Shown here: positions 1 through 8,205 of the stretch, in pieces
Layout: every line of letters starts with the position of its first letter
How positions within the stretch are numbered: position 1 is the stretch's first letter
NCBI GenBank assembly: GCA_963816535.1
Contig: CAWFKW010000003.1
Span: 186,001-250,000, forward strand
Reading direction: 5' to 3'
DNA: 64,000 nt
Source: CAWFKW01 sp963816535
GTDB taxonomy: Bacteria > Bacteroidota > Ignavibacteria > Tepidaquicellales > OLB5
Notes under the pieces: generated by a model
The model's input: only the letters and a program-made list of their open reading frames with translations
Database searches by the model: none
Told to the model about the DNA's origin: nothing
Position numbers and translations under genes: made by a program

Positions 1-64
1 AAAAACTTTAAACTTTCAGCGTAAATATATCCAAAAATTTAAAGCGAGTCTCCGCAAAAATTAA

Positions 65-91
65 TAGCGGCTTTAGGCTAGCGCCGGCTAT
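65..91 (-). terminator. Possible terminator hairpin after the orphan sorting-domain ORF
   Basis: An imperfect inverted repeat (TAGC-GGC against GCC-G-GCTA, one bulge) overlaps the stop codon of the upstream minus-strand ORF. On the minus strand it is followed by TTAATTTTT. The stem is short, so intrinsic termination is only plausible. Confidence 0.35.
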
Positions 92-360
92 TTTGTATCC
101 ATCGCGCTTTCTATCTGCACTTTGCCTGTTTTCCACAGCCTGGAGAAATCGGTGTCTTTTCCGTCTTCAGGCAAACCTTCGTAGACAAATATTTTGTAGT
201 AATATCTTCCGGGCATAAGGTTTTCTTCGTTGAAATCGACTTTATGGGAGCCTGCCGTCTTGTGGTCGTTCAAAACGGTTCCGACAACGTTCCCCATAAT
301 GTCCACAACTTTTACAACAACAAATGTAGGTTTTTCTAGCTTAAATTCAATTTTGCACAT
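88..360 (-). CDS. Small protein consisting of an orphan FlgD/T9SS sorting-type beta-sandwich domain
   Basis: The 90-residue product is almost entirely one domain resembling the FlgD-Ig/T9SS C-terminal sorting fold. It has the strand pattern EFKLEKPTFVVVKVVDIMGN (residues 4-23), then TAGSHKVDF and PGRYYYKIFV, matching the VSLKVYN-GELV, GAYSVRFDG and SGIYFYTI blocks of the neighbouring cargo protein. There is no signal peptide, and a charged tail of about 30 residues follows in place of the usual KKMVLVK ending. It lies downstream of a T9SS cargo gene but is separated from it by a strong hairpin. It could be a cytoplasmic domain protein or a detached remnant of a larger gene. The function is unknown. 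Confidence 0.6.
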   Translation of the reverse strand: MCKIEFKLEKPTFVVVKVVDIMGNVVGTVLNDHKTAGSHKVDFNEENLMPGRYYYKIFVYEGLPEDGKDTDFSRLWKTGKVQIESAMDTK

Positions 361-401
361 CTTATATTATATTAATTTATTCATTTAGTCATTAGAAATA
401 A

Positions 402-435
402 GGACCCTCCGTCTCCCTACCACGCCGGAGGGTCC
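402..435 (-). terminator. Hairpin terminator between the T9SS cargo gene and the orphan domain ORF
   Basis: A perfect 10-bp stem (GGACCCTCCG at 402-411, CGGAGGGTCC at 426-435) with a 14-nt loop lies 17 nt past the stop of the upstream minus-strand gene. The following sequence, TTATTTCT, is only moderately T-rich. Confidence 0.6.
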
Positions 436-451
436 CTGTAATTGGTGTAAA

Positions 452-1387
452 TTATTTAACGAGAACCATTCTTTTGGTATCTGTGAAACTGCCTGTTGAA
501 ATTGTATAGAAATAGATACCGCTGGAAAGATTTGTTCCGTCAAATCTTACGGAGTAAGCCCCAGCTTTCTGATCTGCGTTTACTAAACTTGTTACCAGCT
601 CGCCGAGCGAGTTATAGACTTTCAGACTTACATTTCCGTCTTTGGGAACCACGTAGCTGATCATTGTTGAAGGATTGAACGGGTTCGGGAAATTCTGAGA
701 AAGCCTGTATTGTACCGGGCTGTTCTTCATTTTTGCCTTTGGGGCCAGATTGAAATTAACGTTATCCGCGCCTGATTGCGTGAGTGTAACGTTTTTGGAA
801 TCTGACTTCTCGCCAATCCTGTGAGCCACTAAAATGTAATCGCCAAGAGGAACATTATTTATTTTATAGCTTCCGTCTGCGTTTGTGATGCCGTAACCGT
901 AAACTAATTTACCCGACATAACGTAAACGATAGCGTCTTTTACCGAATTATTGTTTTGTTTTACAAAACCGCTTACCGATGCTGTGTAACGGTTCAATCC
1001 ACCCTTTGTTTCTCTTATAACGTAAACATCAATGTTGATAACCTGTCCGCCGCCCTGCACAGCAACCATGTCATTCGGGTCGGTTGCGCTCGGGTATCCT
1101 GTCGGAGCAAAATGGTCGTCTTCAGGCCCTAAGTTCGGAATTCCGATAATGTCATACTCGGTACCCGAAACTCCGGTAATCATATAAGTACCGTCAGGAT
1201 TTATCGGCGCGGTTGCAACGAACTGTCCCTGCAGGTCGTAAGCATTTACTGTTCCGTTTGTGATTATTGACTGGTCGTCGTCATACCGTACGGTGCCGGA
1301 TATTGTATTTTGTGCAAAGCTGTAGTTTACTAATGCGAAAAAGATTGATAAGAAAAAGAGTGATTTTATTGTATAGTTGCGTTTCAT
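452..1387 (-). CDS. Secreted carboxypeptidase-regulatory-like domain protein with T9SS sorting domain
   Basis: A Sec signal peptide (SLFFLSIFFALVNYSFA, ending near residue 25) is followed by two carboxypeptidase-regulatory-like/SdrD-B-type beta sandwiches: NTISGTVRYDDDQ...DGTYMITGV at about 27-75 and VSGFVKQNNNSVKDAIVYV...DGSYKINNVPLGDYILVAHR at about 138-195. The C-terminal about 85 residues are a T9SS type A sorting domain (NFPNPFNPSTMISYVVP ... DTKRMVLVK). The protein should be exported, cut and anchored or released at the cell surface. No catalytic domain is visible, so a structural or adhesive role is inferred. The start is preceded by a G-rich stretch (AGTAGGGGGATA), as is the T9SS gene at 40.7 kb. 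Confidence 0.85.
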   Translation of the reverse strand: MKRNYTIKSLFFLSIFFALVNYSFAQNTISGTVRYDDDQSIITNGTVNAYDLQGQFVATAPINPDGTYMITGVSGTEYDIIGIPNLGPEDDHFAPTGYPSATDPNDMVAVQGGGQVINIDVYVIRETKGGLNRYTASVSGFVKQNNNSVKDAIVYVMSGKLVYGYGITNADGSYKINNVPLGDYILVAHRIGEKSDSKNVTLTQSGADNVNFNLAPKAKMKNSPVQYRLSQNFPNPFNPSTMISYVVPKDGNVSLKVYNSLGELVTSLVNADQKAGAYSVRFDGTNLSSGIYFYTISTGSFTDTKRMVLVK

Positions 1388-1430
1388 GATAGTATATCCC
1401 CCTACTATTTTTATTTGTTTAATCGATTGT

Positions 1431-2285
1431 TTAAATTTTATTGTAAATTTGTTTCTTAAGCTCTTCCAGTGAATTTGCCTTATCCCAGTACAGATTGAAT
1501 AATCCCGTCATAAATGTCGCAAATCTCTTGTTCTTAATTATGATGTCTGACATATCTCTTATGGGAATGGACTCGTCATATAAGTTTATATATACAATTT
1601 TCTCATCAAATACAGCCATAATTTGAGGCACTTCATCCAGGAATCTTATCTGCTCGCCATATTTTGTAAACTCTTCGCAAATCTTTATCAATCCCTCTTT
1701 TGTTACATTTTGCCACTTGTTATTGATCTTCAACCTGAAGTCGGTCTTATTTTCATAAATCGTCTTTACATATCCGCCGCGTTTATAGAATTTCTTACTT
1801 TCTTCATCAAGGTCGGTCGATACATTACCTTTGAACCTGTTCATAAACAATATGCCCTTTGAAGAGGATTTGACGAGTTCCATGAACTTCTGTTCTCTGT
1901 GAAGATTAAAACCTTTGAGCAGTTCAACATCCGTATTGTATTCAGGGGGCCTTTTAGATTTGTAAACCGGCCTTAGCGCGGCAAAACAATCTGTTAAGCC
2001 TGACATCTTAGTTTTAAATTCAGATTCAAGTTCTATCTTTATCTTATCTTCTATAACATTTGAATCGATCACTTCATAGATCAGCTTTGACGGAGTCTGG
2101 ATTTCGTTGCAAATGCCCTTCTTAGCAAAATTTCTCAAGATTTCATAAACAGAGGGCCTGGGAATTCTGGCTTCTTTGGCAATTTCTGCAGCGCTCATTC
2201 TGTATCCCTGATAGATTACAAGGAATACTTTGGATTCATATGTTGTGAATCCGAGATTCTCTAACTTATTTATGAGTTCTTTCAT
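1431..2285 (-). CDS. TrmB-type winged-helix transcriptional regulator
   Basis: The N-terminal about 70 residues form a TrmB-like winged helix: LENLGFTTYESKVFLVIYQG, then AAEIAKEARIPRPSVYEIL as the recognition helix, then a wing. The rest (about 110-284) resembles the effector-sensing region of TrmB proteins (KGILFMNRF..., AVFDEKIVYINLYDES). TrmB regulators mostly sense sugars and are especially common in archaea; nothing here identifies a ligand. The gene stands alone between T9SS cargo genes. A 7-bp inverted repeat lies just upstream of the start and could be its operator. The length of 284 aa is in the family range. Confidence 0.8.
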   Translation of the reverse strand: MKELINKLENLGFTTYESKVFLVIYQGYRMSAAEIAKEARIPRPSVYEILRNFAKKGICNEIQTPSKLIYEVIDSNVIEDKIKIELESEFKTKMSGLTDCFAALRPVYKSKRPPEYNTDVELLKGFNLHREQKFMELVKSSSKGILFMNRFKGNVSTDLDEESKKFYKRGGYVKTIYENKTDFRLKINNKWQNVTKEGLIKICEEFTKYGEQIRFLDEVPQIMAVFDEKIVYINLYDESIPIRDMSDIIIKNKRFATFMTGLFNLYWDKANSLEELKKQIYNKI

Positions 2286-2296
2286 ATTCTTAAAGT

Positions 2297-2316
2297 GTTG
2301 TAGCCTTAACTACAAC
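2297..2316 (-). promoter_or_regulatory. Inverted repeat in front of the TrmB-type regulator (putative operator)
   Basis: GTTGTAG (2297-2303), six bases, CTACAAC (2310-2316). The dyad ends 12 nt upstream of the ATG. Winged-helix regulators often bind such dyads near their own promoter, so autoregulation is inferred. A translation-blocking RNA hairpin is the alternative. Confidence 0.4.
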
Positions 2317-2524
2317 AAAAATAGCTCTTATATTCCGGTCTGTCAATACCCTAATTTCATAGTACTTTACGAATTACTTTATGCCTTGCCCCTATCTTAT
2401 ATTAAATATAGACAGTTAACATTTCTAACATATTTGAAAATATATTAAAAATATTAGTTTATTTGCGTATGATTTTGAGAATCGGCAATATGGGGAAAAT
2501 ATGTGTAGTAATCCAGATAGAGTA

Positions 2525-3724
2525 CTATCTATATATATATATGCAGAAGGCAGAAGGCAGAAGTAAAAAGTGAGAAGTGAGACGGCAAACGGCAAACGTG
2601 AGACGGCAATCGTCAATCTTCAAAGTACCTGCCGTACCACCTTGCCAGTCAAAATTGGTATTAAGATTCATTCCTATTTTTCGAACGAAGAAGGATCCAT
2701 TTTGTCCGCCTTTATATGCTAGATCTCCATATGAAATAATATTAGAGATACCTAAATTGCCAGGGCTGTATTCCTGATTCCAGGTGTATCCACCATCAGA
2801 AGTGGAATAAAGAAATCGAGCTTGAGTCACTGCATTTAAGGTTCCTGCAAACCCAACATTGTTAGTGCTGAGCGAAAGACCCGCTTGTGGTGTATACGTT
2901 GAATATATCAATGGGTTAATCTGAGTAAAATTATTACCGGATCTCTTGAATACGCCTCTATCGCAAAGTATTATTACATCGTCATACGAATTTGGAAGAA
3001 AGGCTATATATGAAACCAATTCAACATTATATTGAGGATCGACGGTATATGAGTTTAATTGTGTTGCAAATCCATCATAAGCAGACCAAATTATTGGCCC
3101 GTCATTTCCTGTTGAGTGGCTTCGAATAGTGCCGCAAACAAATACTACATTAGGATCCTGTCTTGAATAATCTAAATCGTATAAATCAATAAAATCCGTA
3201 TATTGCGGAGCCTGATAATTAACCTGATACCAGCTATCTCCCCCGTTTACAGTTTTGTAAATACGACTTAGAGCCGTAATACCAAAATCATAATAGCCCT
3301 GAGAGTACAAAGCATAACCGGTTGTGTTATTAACAAATTTTATTCTATAATGTTGCCCGTTTGATTCTGGTAATGTTAAAACAGTATGCCAGCCACCATT
3401 TGATTTAAGGATTTTGTTATCGTAGAAAACAAAGCCAGTATTTTCATCAATAAATTCTATACCCATTTTCTGCATCTCTATATTAGTGGATGTCCCCGAC
3501 CAAATTTCCTGCCAACTTGAACCTTTATTTACTGTTTTCAATACTTTGAGCCCGTGCGGTCCCGTTCCAGTTTCCATTGCCACAAAACCAATGTTGCCGT
3601 CAATAAATTTCGAATCACAAACGCTTAAATTGTTTGGCAAAGAAGTATTTTCAGTCCACTGTTGGGAAAAAGTTGGCGCTGAAGTTAAAAAAGATATTAT
3701 TATGAAACACATTAATTTAATCAT
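2525..3724 (-). CDS. Secreted YCF48/BNR-type beta-propeller protein with a repeat-derived C-terminus
   Basis: A signal peptide (MCFIIISFLTSAPTFSQ) precedes repeated propeller blades of the form 'NTGFVFYDNKILKS' and 'KTVNGGDSWYQV' up to about residue 350. Relatives in this window with this architecture mostly end in a T9SS sorting domain. Here the blades run directly into about 35 residues (CRLTFAVCRLTSHFLLLPSA...) that are a translation of a 7-nt periodic repeat on the opposite strand. The tail is therefore probably not ancestral, and the sorting domain appears to be missing. The exported protein may be periplasmic or non-functional at its C-terminus. Confidence 0.7.
   Translation of the reverse strand: MIKLMCFIIISFLTSAPTFSQQWTENTSLPNNLSVCDSKFIDGNIGFVAMETGTGPHGLKVLKTVNKGSSWQEIWSGTSTNIEMQKMGIEFIDENTGFVFYDNKILKSNGGWHTVLTLPESNGQHYRIKFVNNTTGYALYSQGYYDFGITALSRIYKTVNGGDSWYQVNYQAPQYTDFIDLYDLDYSRQDPNVVFVCGTIRSHSTGNDGPIIWSAYDGFATQLNSYTVDPQYNVELVSYIAFLPNSYDDVIILCDRGVFKRSGNNFTQINPLIYSTYTPQAGLSLSTNNVGFAGTLNAVTQARFLYSTSDGGYTWNQEYSPGNLGISNIISYGDLAYKGGQNGSFFVRKIGMNLNTNFDWQGGTAGTLKIDDCRLTFAVCRLTSHFLLLPSAFCIYIYR
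2543..2618. repeat. 7-nt periodic degenerate repeat (AGGCAGA/CGTGAGA type) over a gene 3' end
   Basis: Read on the plus strand, the segment divides into consecutive 7-mers: AGGCAGA twice, AGTAAAA, AGTGAGA twice, CGGCAAA twice, CGTGAGA, CGGCAAT. It lies inside the 3' end of the minus-strand propeller gene and supplies its last codons. A short (TA)n tract lies next to it at 2530-2541. Confidence 0.8.
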
Positions 3725-3882
3725 TATTTTTCTCCTTAAATTTTTGAATAAATTTGATTATTATTGGACGTAAAAAGGGCTAACCAAATCCAAAATAAAT
3801 GGATTTAATAAGTAACTTGGCGGTTGCTTGGGTTAGTCCTTTCTTATTTCAATATTATCATAGGCATCTCCTTTCCTTTATT

Positions 3883-4986
3883 TTATTTTATTTTTGTGCT
3901 GGAACATATAAGCGTATTGAAATTTAAACTCCAGTCACCAATGCTGAAATAATACTTTCCCTGTACATTTGTAGATTCCACCCAAAGATAACTTGTTTCA
4001 TATTTTATTTCTTCATCGCTCCAACTGATGCCATTCCATGTAAAAATTGTGAAAAATCCGTTTGTATTTGGATTGTAACTTCCCGGGCTGGCCACATTAT
4101 TTGTCGATATTCCTGACCATAAAATATCGATCCCAAAACCATTAATACTAATAGCTTTTGAATAACCGGGAAAATTATATTTATAAAATCCATCATACTG
4201 AAGAGCTAAAACATCAAGTGAAGTTGTATTACGTGGAATTTTTGATTCTCCTCCAACATGTTGAGCGCTGGAATCAATCATATTCCAATTCCCGTTTGAG
4301 AACTTAAATATCTTCATTATTTCCATAGAATCGGCTGGATTTGGATTTGGAGAACCCCTATTTTCAAAGTGAATATATAAATTTTTTGAAACATCCTGAA
4401 AAAAACCACCTGCATAATAAAGGCTATCTAAATAATATTGAGTAATTCCACTATCGGTATAATGGTAAATAAATCCATCATAACTCCCCATCCATACATT
4501 GGAACTGCCTAGTACAATTTGACTGCAAATATATGAATTTGAATTACCGGCATTGCCAAGCAGAAATTCTTCAAAACTGCTGCCATTATATTTTAGCATT
4601 TTGGCCTTGTGAGTTGAAAAATCCTGACCTCCGATGAAAAAATAATTTTTATCAACTCCTCCTATCCGACGGGCAGAGATGTAGGGCAAATGTATATAAC
4701 TATATTTATTTGAATTATAATGTATTAAATCATTTGGGCTCAAATAATATACATCGTTTGTATCAGGAGCCCAAATATATCGTATAAAATAATATATAGT
4801 ATCAACCTTCCAATGATAGCGTGGAGAATCGAGAGGAATTGTGCTATTATTTGTTTTTACCGGATTATCATCGCTGCAGGAAGAAAATAGAAATGTAAAA
4901 ATAATGAGATTAATTATAGCTAAGTTTTTTAGCCAGATTGAGTATGGAGCATGGATATTTTTACTTCTTAGCGCCATAAATTTCAT
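3883..4986 (-). CDS. Lipoprotein of unknown function, tandem paralogue A
   Basis: The N-terminus carries a lipoprotein signal: WLKNLAIINLIIFTFLF followed by the lipobox-like FSSC and SDDNPVKT. The mature region of about 325 residues is rich in aromatic and small residues and looks like a beta-propeller with short strands (IRYIWAPDTNDVYYLS, SNVWMGSYDGFIYHY). No catalytic motif was recognised. The neighbouring minus-strand gene has the same signal/lipobox segment, nearly identical at the DNA level over the SSCSDDNP codons, which indicates duplication. ATG at 4977 is an alternative start. Confidence 0.75.
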   Translation of the reverse strand: MKFMALRSKNIHAPYSIWLKNLAIINLIIFTFLFSSCSDDNPVKTNNSTIPLDSPRYHWKVDTIYYFIRYIWAPDTNDVYYLSPNDLIHYNSNKYSYIHLPYISARRIGGVDKNYFFIGGQDFSTHKAKMLKYNGSSFEEFLLGNAGNSNSYICSQIVLGSSNVWMGSYDGFIYHYTDSGITQYYLDSLYYAGGFFQDVSKNLYIHFENRGSPNPNPADSMEIMKIFKFSNGNWNMIDSSAQHVGGESKIPRNTTSLDVLALQYDGFYKYNFPGYSKAISINGFGIDILWSGISTNNVASPGSYNPNTNGFFTIFTWNGISWSDEEIKYETSYLWVESTNVQGKYYFSIGDWSLNFNTLICSSTKIK

Positions 4987-5061
4987 TTCTTTGTTCCTAT
5001 ATATAAAGTATTGTCGTAAGAACCGACACTACAAGTTAACGCAAGACTAACAACGGTTTTT

Positions 5062-5098
5062 CCTCTGAGTCCCCGCTTGCAGGCGGGAGACTCAGAGG
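5062..5098. repeat. Long palindromic hairpin between the two lipoprotein paralogues
   Basis: CCTCTGAGT (5062-5070) pairs with ACTCAGAGG (5090-5098), with an inner CCCGC/GCGGG stem. A related but decayed sequence (CCTCAGAGTCCCC...GTGACTCAG) lies near 11270, which suggests a dispersed REP-like element rather than a dedicated terminator. Confidence 0.6.
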
Positions 5099-5223
5099 GG
5101 ACGGCAAGCAAAACGAATTATAAATAAGCTGGCCGTTTTTTTGTAATGTCCTGAGTCTGCCTTATTTATTAGTTATTTATACATTTGAGTTTATAAATTT
5201 TTTTAAAACCTTCCGATAAAAGA

Positions 5224-6306
5224 TTATTTAACTTTTAACTTACCACTCATGTGAATGCTGATACCGCTATCCAGATTGAAAATTATGTTGACGTCTGTTT
5301 GTGTAGCGCTGATATTTGCGCCAGGAGCAAAGTAATGATATATGTTTTTGCTTCCCTCAATTGTCCACTTATTTCCATCCCAAGCATAAATCTGCCATGG
5401 ACCTATATCGGATTTTCCAAAAGCAACAAAATTGTCTTTTGAAACGCCGCCAATGTTACTATATGGCGCTGAAACTGGAGCATCACATAATTTCAACCAT
5501 TTAGTAGCATCGAAGTACATGATTTCCTGCTCTTTTGTAATAAGAATATCGCTGCCACATCTTGTGCCACCAACTGCCATTTCCGAATTGCTTACCGTAT
5601 CCATTCTAACCGCTTGAAACTCCCCATTTTCAAATCGATATTCTCGGAGTAAGGAATTACTTGAATTCAGAAATTTTGGCGACACTGCATATAAAACACC
5701 GGAATTATCCCGATAAAAAACACTACCCCTTTGCCCGCTATCGAGTGGATAAGCAGTCAAAATCCCTGCGTTAAAATGATAAACTTTATATCTTTCCAGC
5801 GTTGAGATCCAGCATTCTTCTTTTCCTTCGACAAAAATATCTCTGATTCCAACACCGCTATCCCCAGTGAGGGTATATGAAGAAACATTTTCGTACGTCC
5901 ATTTTTTTAAAATTGGGTCGCCTAAATATGTGCCACTTTTGCCACCACCAAAAAATACATTATCCTTATCGTATCCTGCAGGGTAATCACAAATAAATAA
6001 AGGATCTTGCATGTTAAGCTCTGTGTAGGTCCTTCCATTGTAATAAAGCGGCGCCGGATATGCTGAGATAAATACATTATTTGAATCAGCAGTATAAACA
6101 TTTTCACAATTGTAACCGTATATTGTATCCAGTTCCCAATCGTATATATTAGAAGTATCCAAAGATGTATTTGGCGGCGTTGTTTTTATCGGATTATCAT
6201 CGCTGCAGGAAGAAAATAGGTATGTTAATACTATAAGATTGGTTAAAGCCAGAGTTTTTAGCCAGATAAAAGGTGAAGCTATGGAATTTCTGCTTCCTGG
6301 ATACAT
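5224..6306 (-). CDS. Lipoprotein of unknown function, tandem paralogue B
   Basis: It has the same architecture as the adjacent paralogue: FIWLKTLALTNLIVLTYLFS, lipobox Cys in SSC, then SDDNPIKT. The roughly 320-residue mature part shows propeller-like repeats (ENVYTADSNNVFISAYP, KDNVFFGGG, EECWISTLERYKVYHF). Similarity to paralogue A is strong in the signal and lipobox region and weak downstream, so the copies have diverged after duplication or share only an exchanged leader. It is probably anchored in the outer membrane or cell envelope. No enzymatic motif is visible and the role is unknown. Confidence 0.75.
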   Translation of the reverse strand: MYPGSRNSIASPFIWLKTLALTNLIVLTYLFSSCSDDNPIKTTPPNTSLDTSNIYDWELDTIYGYNCENVYTADSNNVFISAYPAPLYYNGRTYTELNMQDPLFICDYPAGYDKDNVFFGGGKSGTYLGDPILKKWTYENVSSYTLTGDSGVGIRDIFVEGKEECWISTLERYKVYHFNAGILTAYPLDSGQRGSVFYRDNSGVLYAVSPKFLNSSNSLLREYRFENGEFQAVRMDTVSNSEMAVGGTRCGSDILITKEQEIMYFDATKWLKLCDAPVSAPYSNIGGVSKDNFVAFGKSDIGPWQIYAWDGNKWTIEGSKNIYHYFAPGANISATQTDVNIIFNLDSGISIHMSGKLKVK

Positions 6307-6653
6307 AATGTTGTTTTTTTATATCAAACGTGCTTGAGGATTAATTATTCAAATATAATCGATCAATGAAAGAATTCCAATGACATGCGTCATTTTGAAA
6401 CATGATAATTGTCAATGGATTCAGAAGAAACGAAGTAATTAGTTAAGTTATATCAAAGGCAGAAGGCAGAAGAGAAAAGTGAAAAGTGAGACGTGAAAAG
6501 GAAAACGAAAAACGTGAAAGTGAAAAGGTAATGGTAAAAAGGCAGATGGCGAAAGAGCACAACTTGAAACAGGAAAAGCGAAAGTCTTATAGATTGATTA
6601 TAAAATATATTTGTTATATATTATAACTATTATAATTAATAAATGGTTTAAAA
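6307..6653. other. Divergent intergenic region holding a 7-nt periodic repeat
   Basis: This 347-bp gap separates the lipoprotein gene from the efflux operon. About a third is heptad repeat (6457-6575). The 80 bp before the MarR gene are very A+T-rich and contain TATAAT-like stretches, but no promoter could be assigned with confidence. No ORF or RNA was recognised. Confidence 0.6.
6457..6575. repeat. 7-nt periodic degenerate repeat, intergenic
   Basis: The plus strand divides into AGGCAGA, AGGCAGA, AGAGAAA, AGTGAAA, AGTGAGA, CGTGAAA, AGGAAAA, CGAAAAA, CGTGAAA and weaker units. It has the same unit order and strand sense as the copy at 2543-2618 (AGGCAGA units first, then AGTGAGA and CGTGAAA types). 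Confidence 0.75.
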
Positions 6654-7097
6654 ATGAAAAAGCAAAAAGAAATAGACGCAATTGTTGACGACATCCTGTT
6701 CATTAAACCTATTTTTTTTAAGGCTTTAATAAACGCAAAAGGCATTAAAGCCCTTATAACGCCGGGCACCTATTACATTATGCTTGCGCTTGAAAAATCG
6801 GGGGCCCTATCTATGTCGCAGATCAGTAAAGAAGTATCGATGCCGAAGCCAAACGTCACGCCGCTTGTTGATAAATTAATATGCACGGGGCTGGCGGAGC
6901 GAATATCTGACGGCAAAGACAGGAGAATTATAAACATAAAGCTCACAAAAAGCGGACTAAAGAACAAAAAGGAAGTCGATAAGGCTCTTAAAGCGCATAC
7001 GTATGAGAAACTTAAAGATTTATCTTTGAATGACCTAAACCTGCTGGCTGAATCGTTAACAAAAGTAAAAAATATACTTGCGAAACTCCCTAAATAG
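6654..7097 (+). CDS. MarR-family regulator of the downstream efflux operon
   Basis: The 147-residue protein has the MarR winged-helix layout: an N-terminal dimerisation helix, then TYYIMLALEKSGALSMSQIS, recognition helix KEVSMPKPNVTPLVDKL, and wing ERISDGKDRRIINIKLTKSG with the DxRxxxxxLT-type signature. It is the first gene of a co-directional set with a membrane-fusion protein, an MFS exporter and a TolC-like protein. That is the usual arrangement of a local repressor relieved by exported toxic compounds; the ligand is unknown. The spacing to the next gene is 35 nt. Confidence 0.85.
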   Translation: MKKQKEIDAIVDDILFIKPIFFKALINAKGIKALITPGTYYIMLALEKSGALSMSQISKEVSMPKPNVTPLVDKLICTGLAERISDGKDRRIINIKLTKSGLKNKKEVDKALKAHTYEKLKDLSLNDLNLLAESLTKVKNILAKLPK

Positions 7098-7132
7098 ACA
7101 AATAAGAAAATCAATAATTAAAAATAATTAAC

Positions 7133-8203
7133 ATGCCTGAAAGCAACGAAAATAACGCTAATAATAATAACAACGCTGAAAAAAACGGGAACTCTGAAGT
7201 AATTGGCAAAAAAAAGAAGAGCAGGCTTAAACTGTATATTCCGCTGATACTCGTAATATTAATAGTGGCGGCAGGATCGGTTTACTGGTACATACAATAC
7301 AACAAATATGTTACTACTGACGACGCGCATGTAGATTCTGATGAAGTTTCGGTCAGTTCGAAAATAATGGGCAGGATAGTGAAGCTCTATGCAGCCGAGG
7401 GCGATTCTGTAAAGCAGGGCACGCTGCTTGCTGAGCTAGATAGCGCCGACCTGGTTGCGCAAAGACGGCAAACTGAGGCTATGAAAGAGCAGACCATTTC
7501 GGCAAAGATACAATCCGAAGCAAAATACAATTCAGACAGGGTAAACATAAGTACGCTCGAAGTAAATCACAGCAAAGCGCTCGAAGATTTTAACCGCGGC
7601 AAGAAACAGTTTGCAGAGGATGTAATTTCAAAAGAGCAGTATGAGCACCTGCAAAAAGCGCTGGAATATTCGAAAGCGCAGATAGACGCGGCAAATTCGC
7701 AGCTCTCGGTATCGCGCGCGATGATAGGCAGCTCGAACGCGTCGATCCAGAGCGCTGACGCGCAGATAAACGTAATAGATACGCAGCTTAAAAACACGCG
7801 GATATACGCGCCAATGGACGGCATAGTTGCTAAACGCTGGCTTTTGCCCGGAGATATTGTTCAGCCGGGGCAGTCGATTCTAACAATTACAAATAATAAG
7901 AATTTCTGGGTAGCCGTTTATCTTGAAGAAACCAAGATGACATACATACATGAAGCGCAGAAAACACTGTTCACTCTTGATGCATACCCGGGGGTGACGT
8001 TTTACGGCAAGGTAATCTTTATCGGTTCAAATACAGCTTCGCAGTTTTCGCTGATCCCGCCTAATAACGCGTCAGGTAATTTCACAAAAGTGACGCAGAG
8101 GATCCCGCTGAAGATATCTATAGACGGCATTGAAGAAGGCGGAAACTTATCAGCGTATAAACTGACGGCGGGAATGTCGGCAGATATAAAAATAGTTAAA
8201 TAA
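7133..8203 (+). CDS. EmrA/HlyD-type membrane fusion protein
   Basis: An Asn-rich cytoplasmic leader and KKKK patch are followed by one transmembrane helix (about 35-52, PLILVILIVAAGSVYWYI). Next come the split lipoyl domain (VSSKIMGRIVKLYAAEGDSV... and later GIVAKRWLLPGDIVQPGQ), a long alpha-hairpin (about 110-225) and a beta-barrel region. This is the periplasmic adaptor that joins an inner-membrane MFS pump to a TolC channel. The gene is followed after 2 nt by the exporter gene, so the operon is tight. EmrA is the closest named relative; the substrate cannot be predicted. Confidence 0.88.
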   Translation: MPESNENNANNNNNAEKNGNSEVIGKKKKSRLKLYIPLILVILIVAAGSVYWYIQYNKYVTTDDAHVDSDEVSVSSKIMGRIVKLYAAEGDSVKQGTLLAELDSADLVAQRRQTEAMKEQTISAKIQSEAKYNSDRVNISTLEVNHSKALEDFNRGKKQFAEDVISKEQYEHLQKALEYSKAQIDAANSQLSVSRAMIGSSNASIQSADAQINVIDTQLKNTRIYAPMDGIVAKRWLLPGDIVQPGQSILTITNNKNFWVAVYLEETKMTYIHEAQKTLFTLDAYPGVTFYGKVIFIGSNTASQFSLIPPNNASGNFTKVTQRIPLKISIDGIEEGGNLSAYKLTAGMSADIKIVK

Positions 8204-8205
8204 AA

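Noticed and set aside
2425..2616. 63-codon ORF with LLPSAYIYI-like sequence
   Set aside because: It is a translation of the heptad repeat and the TA tract, not a gene.
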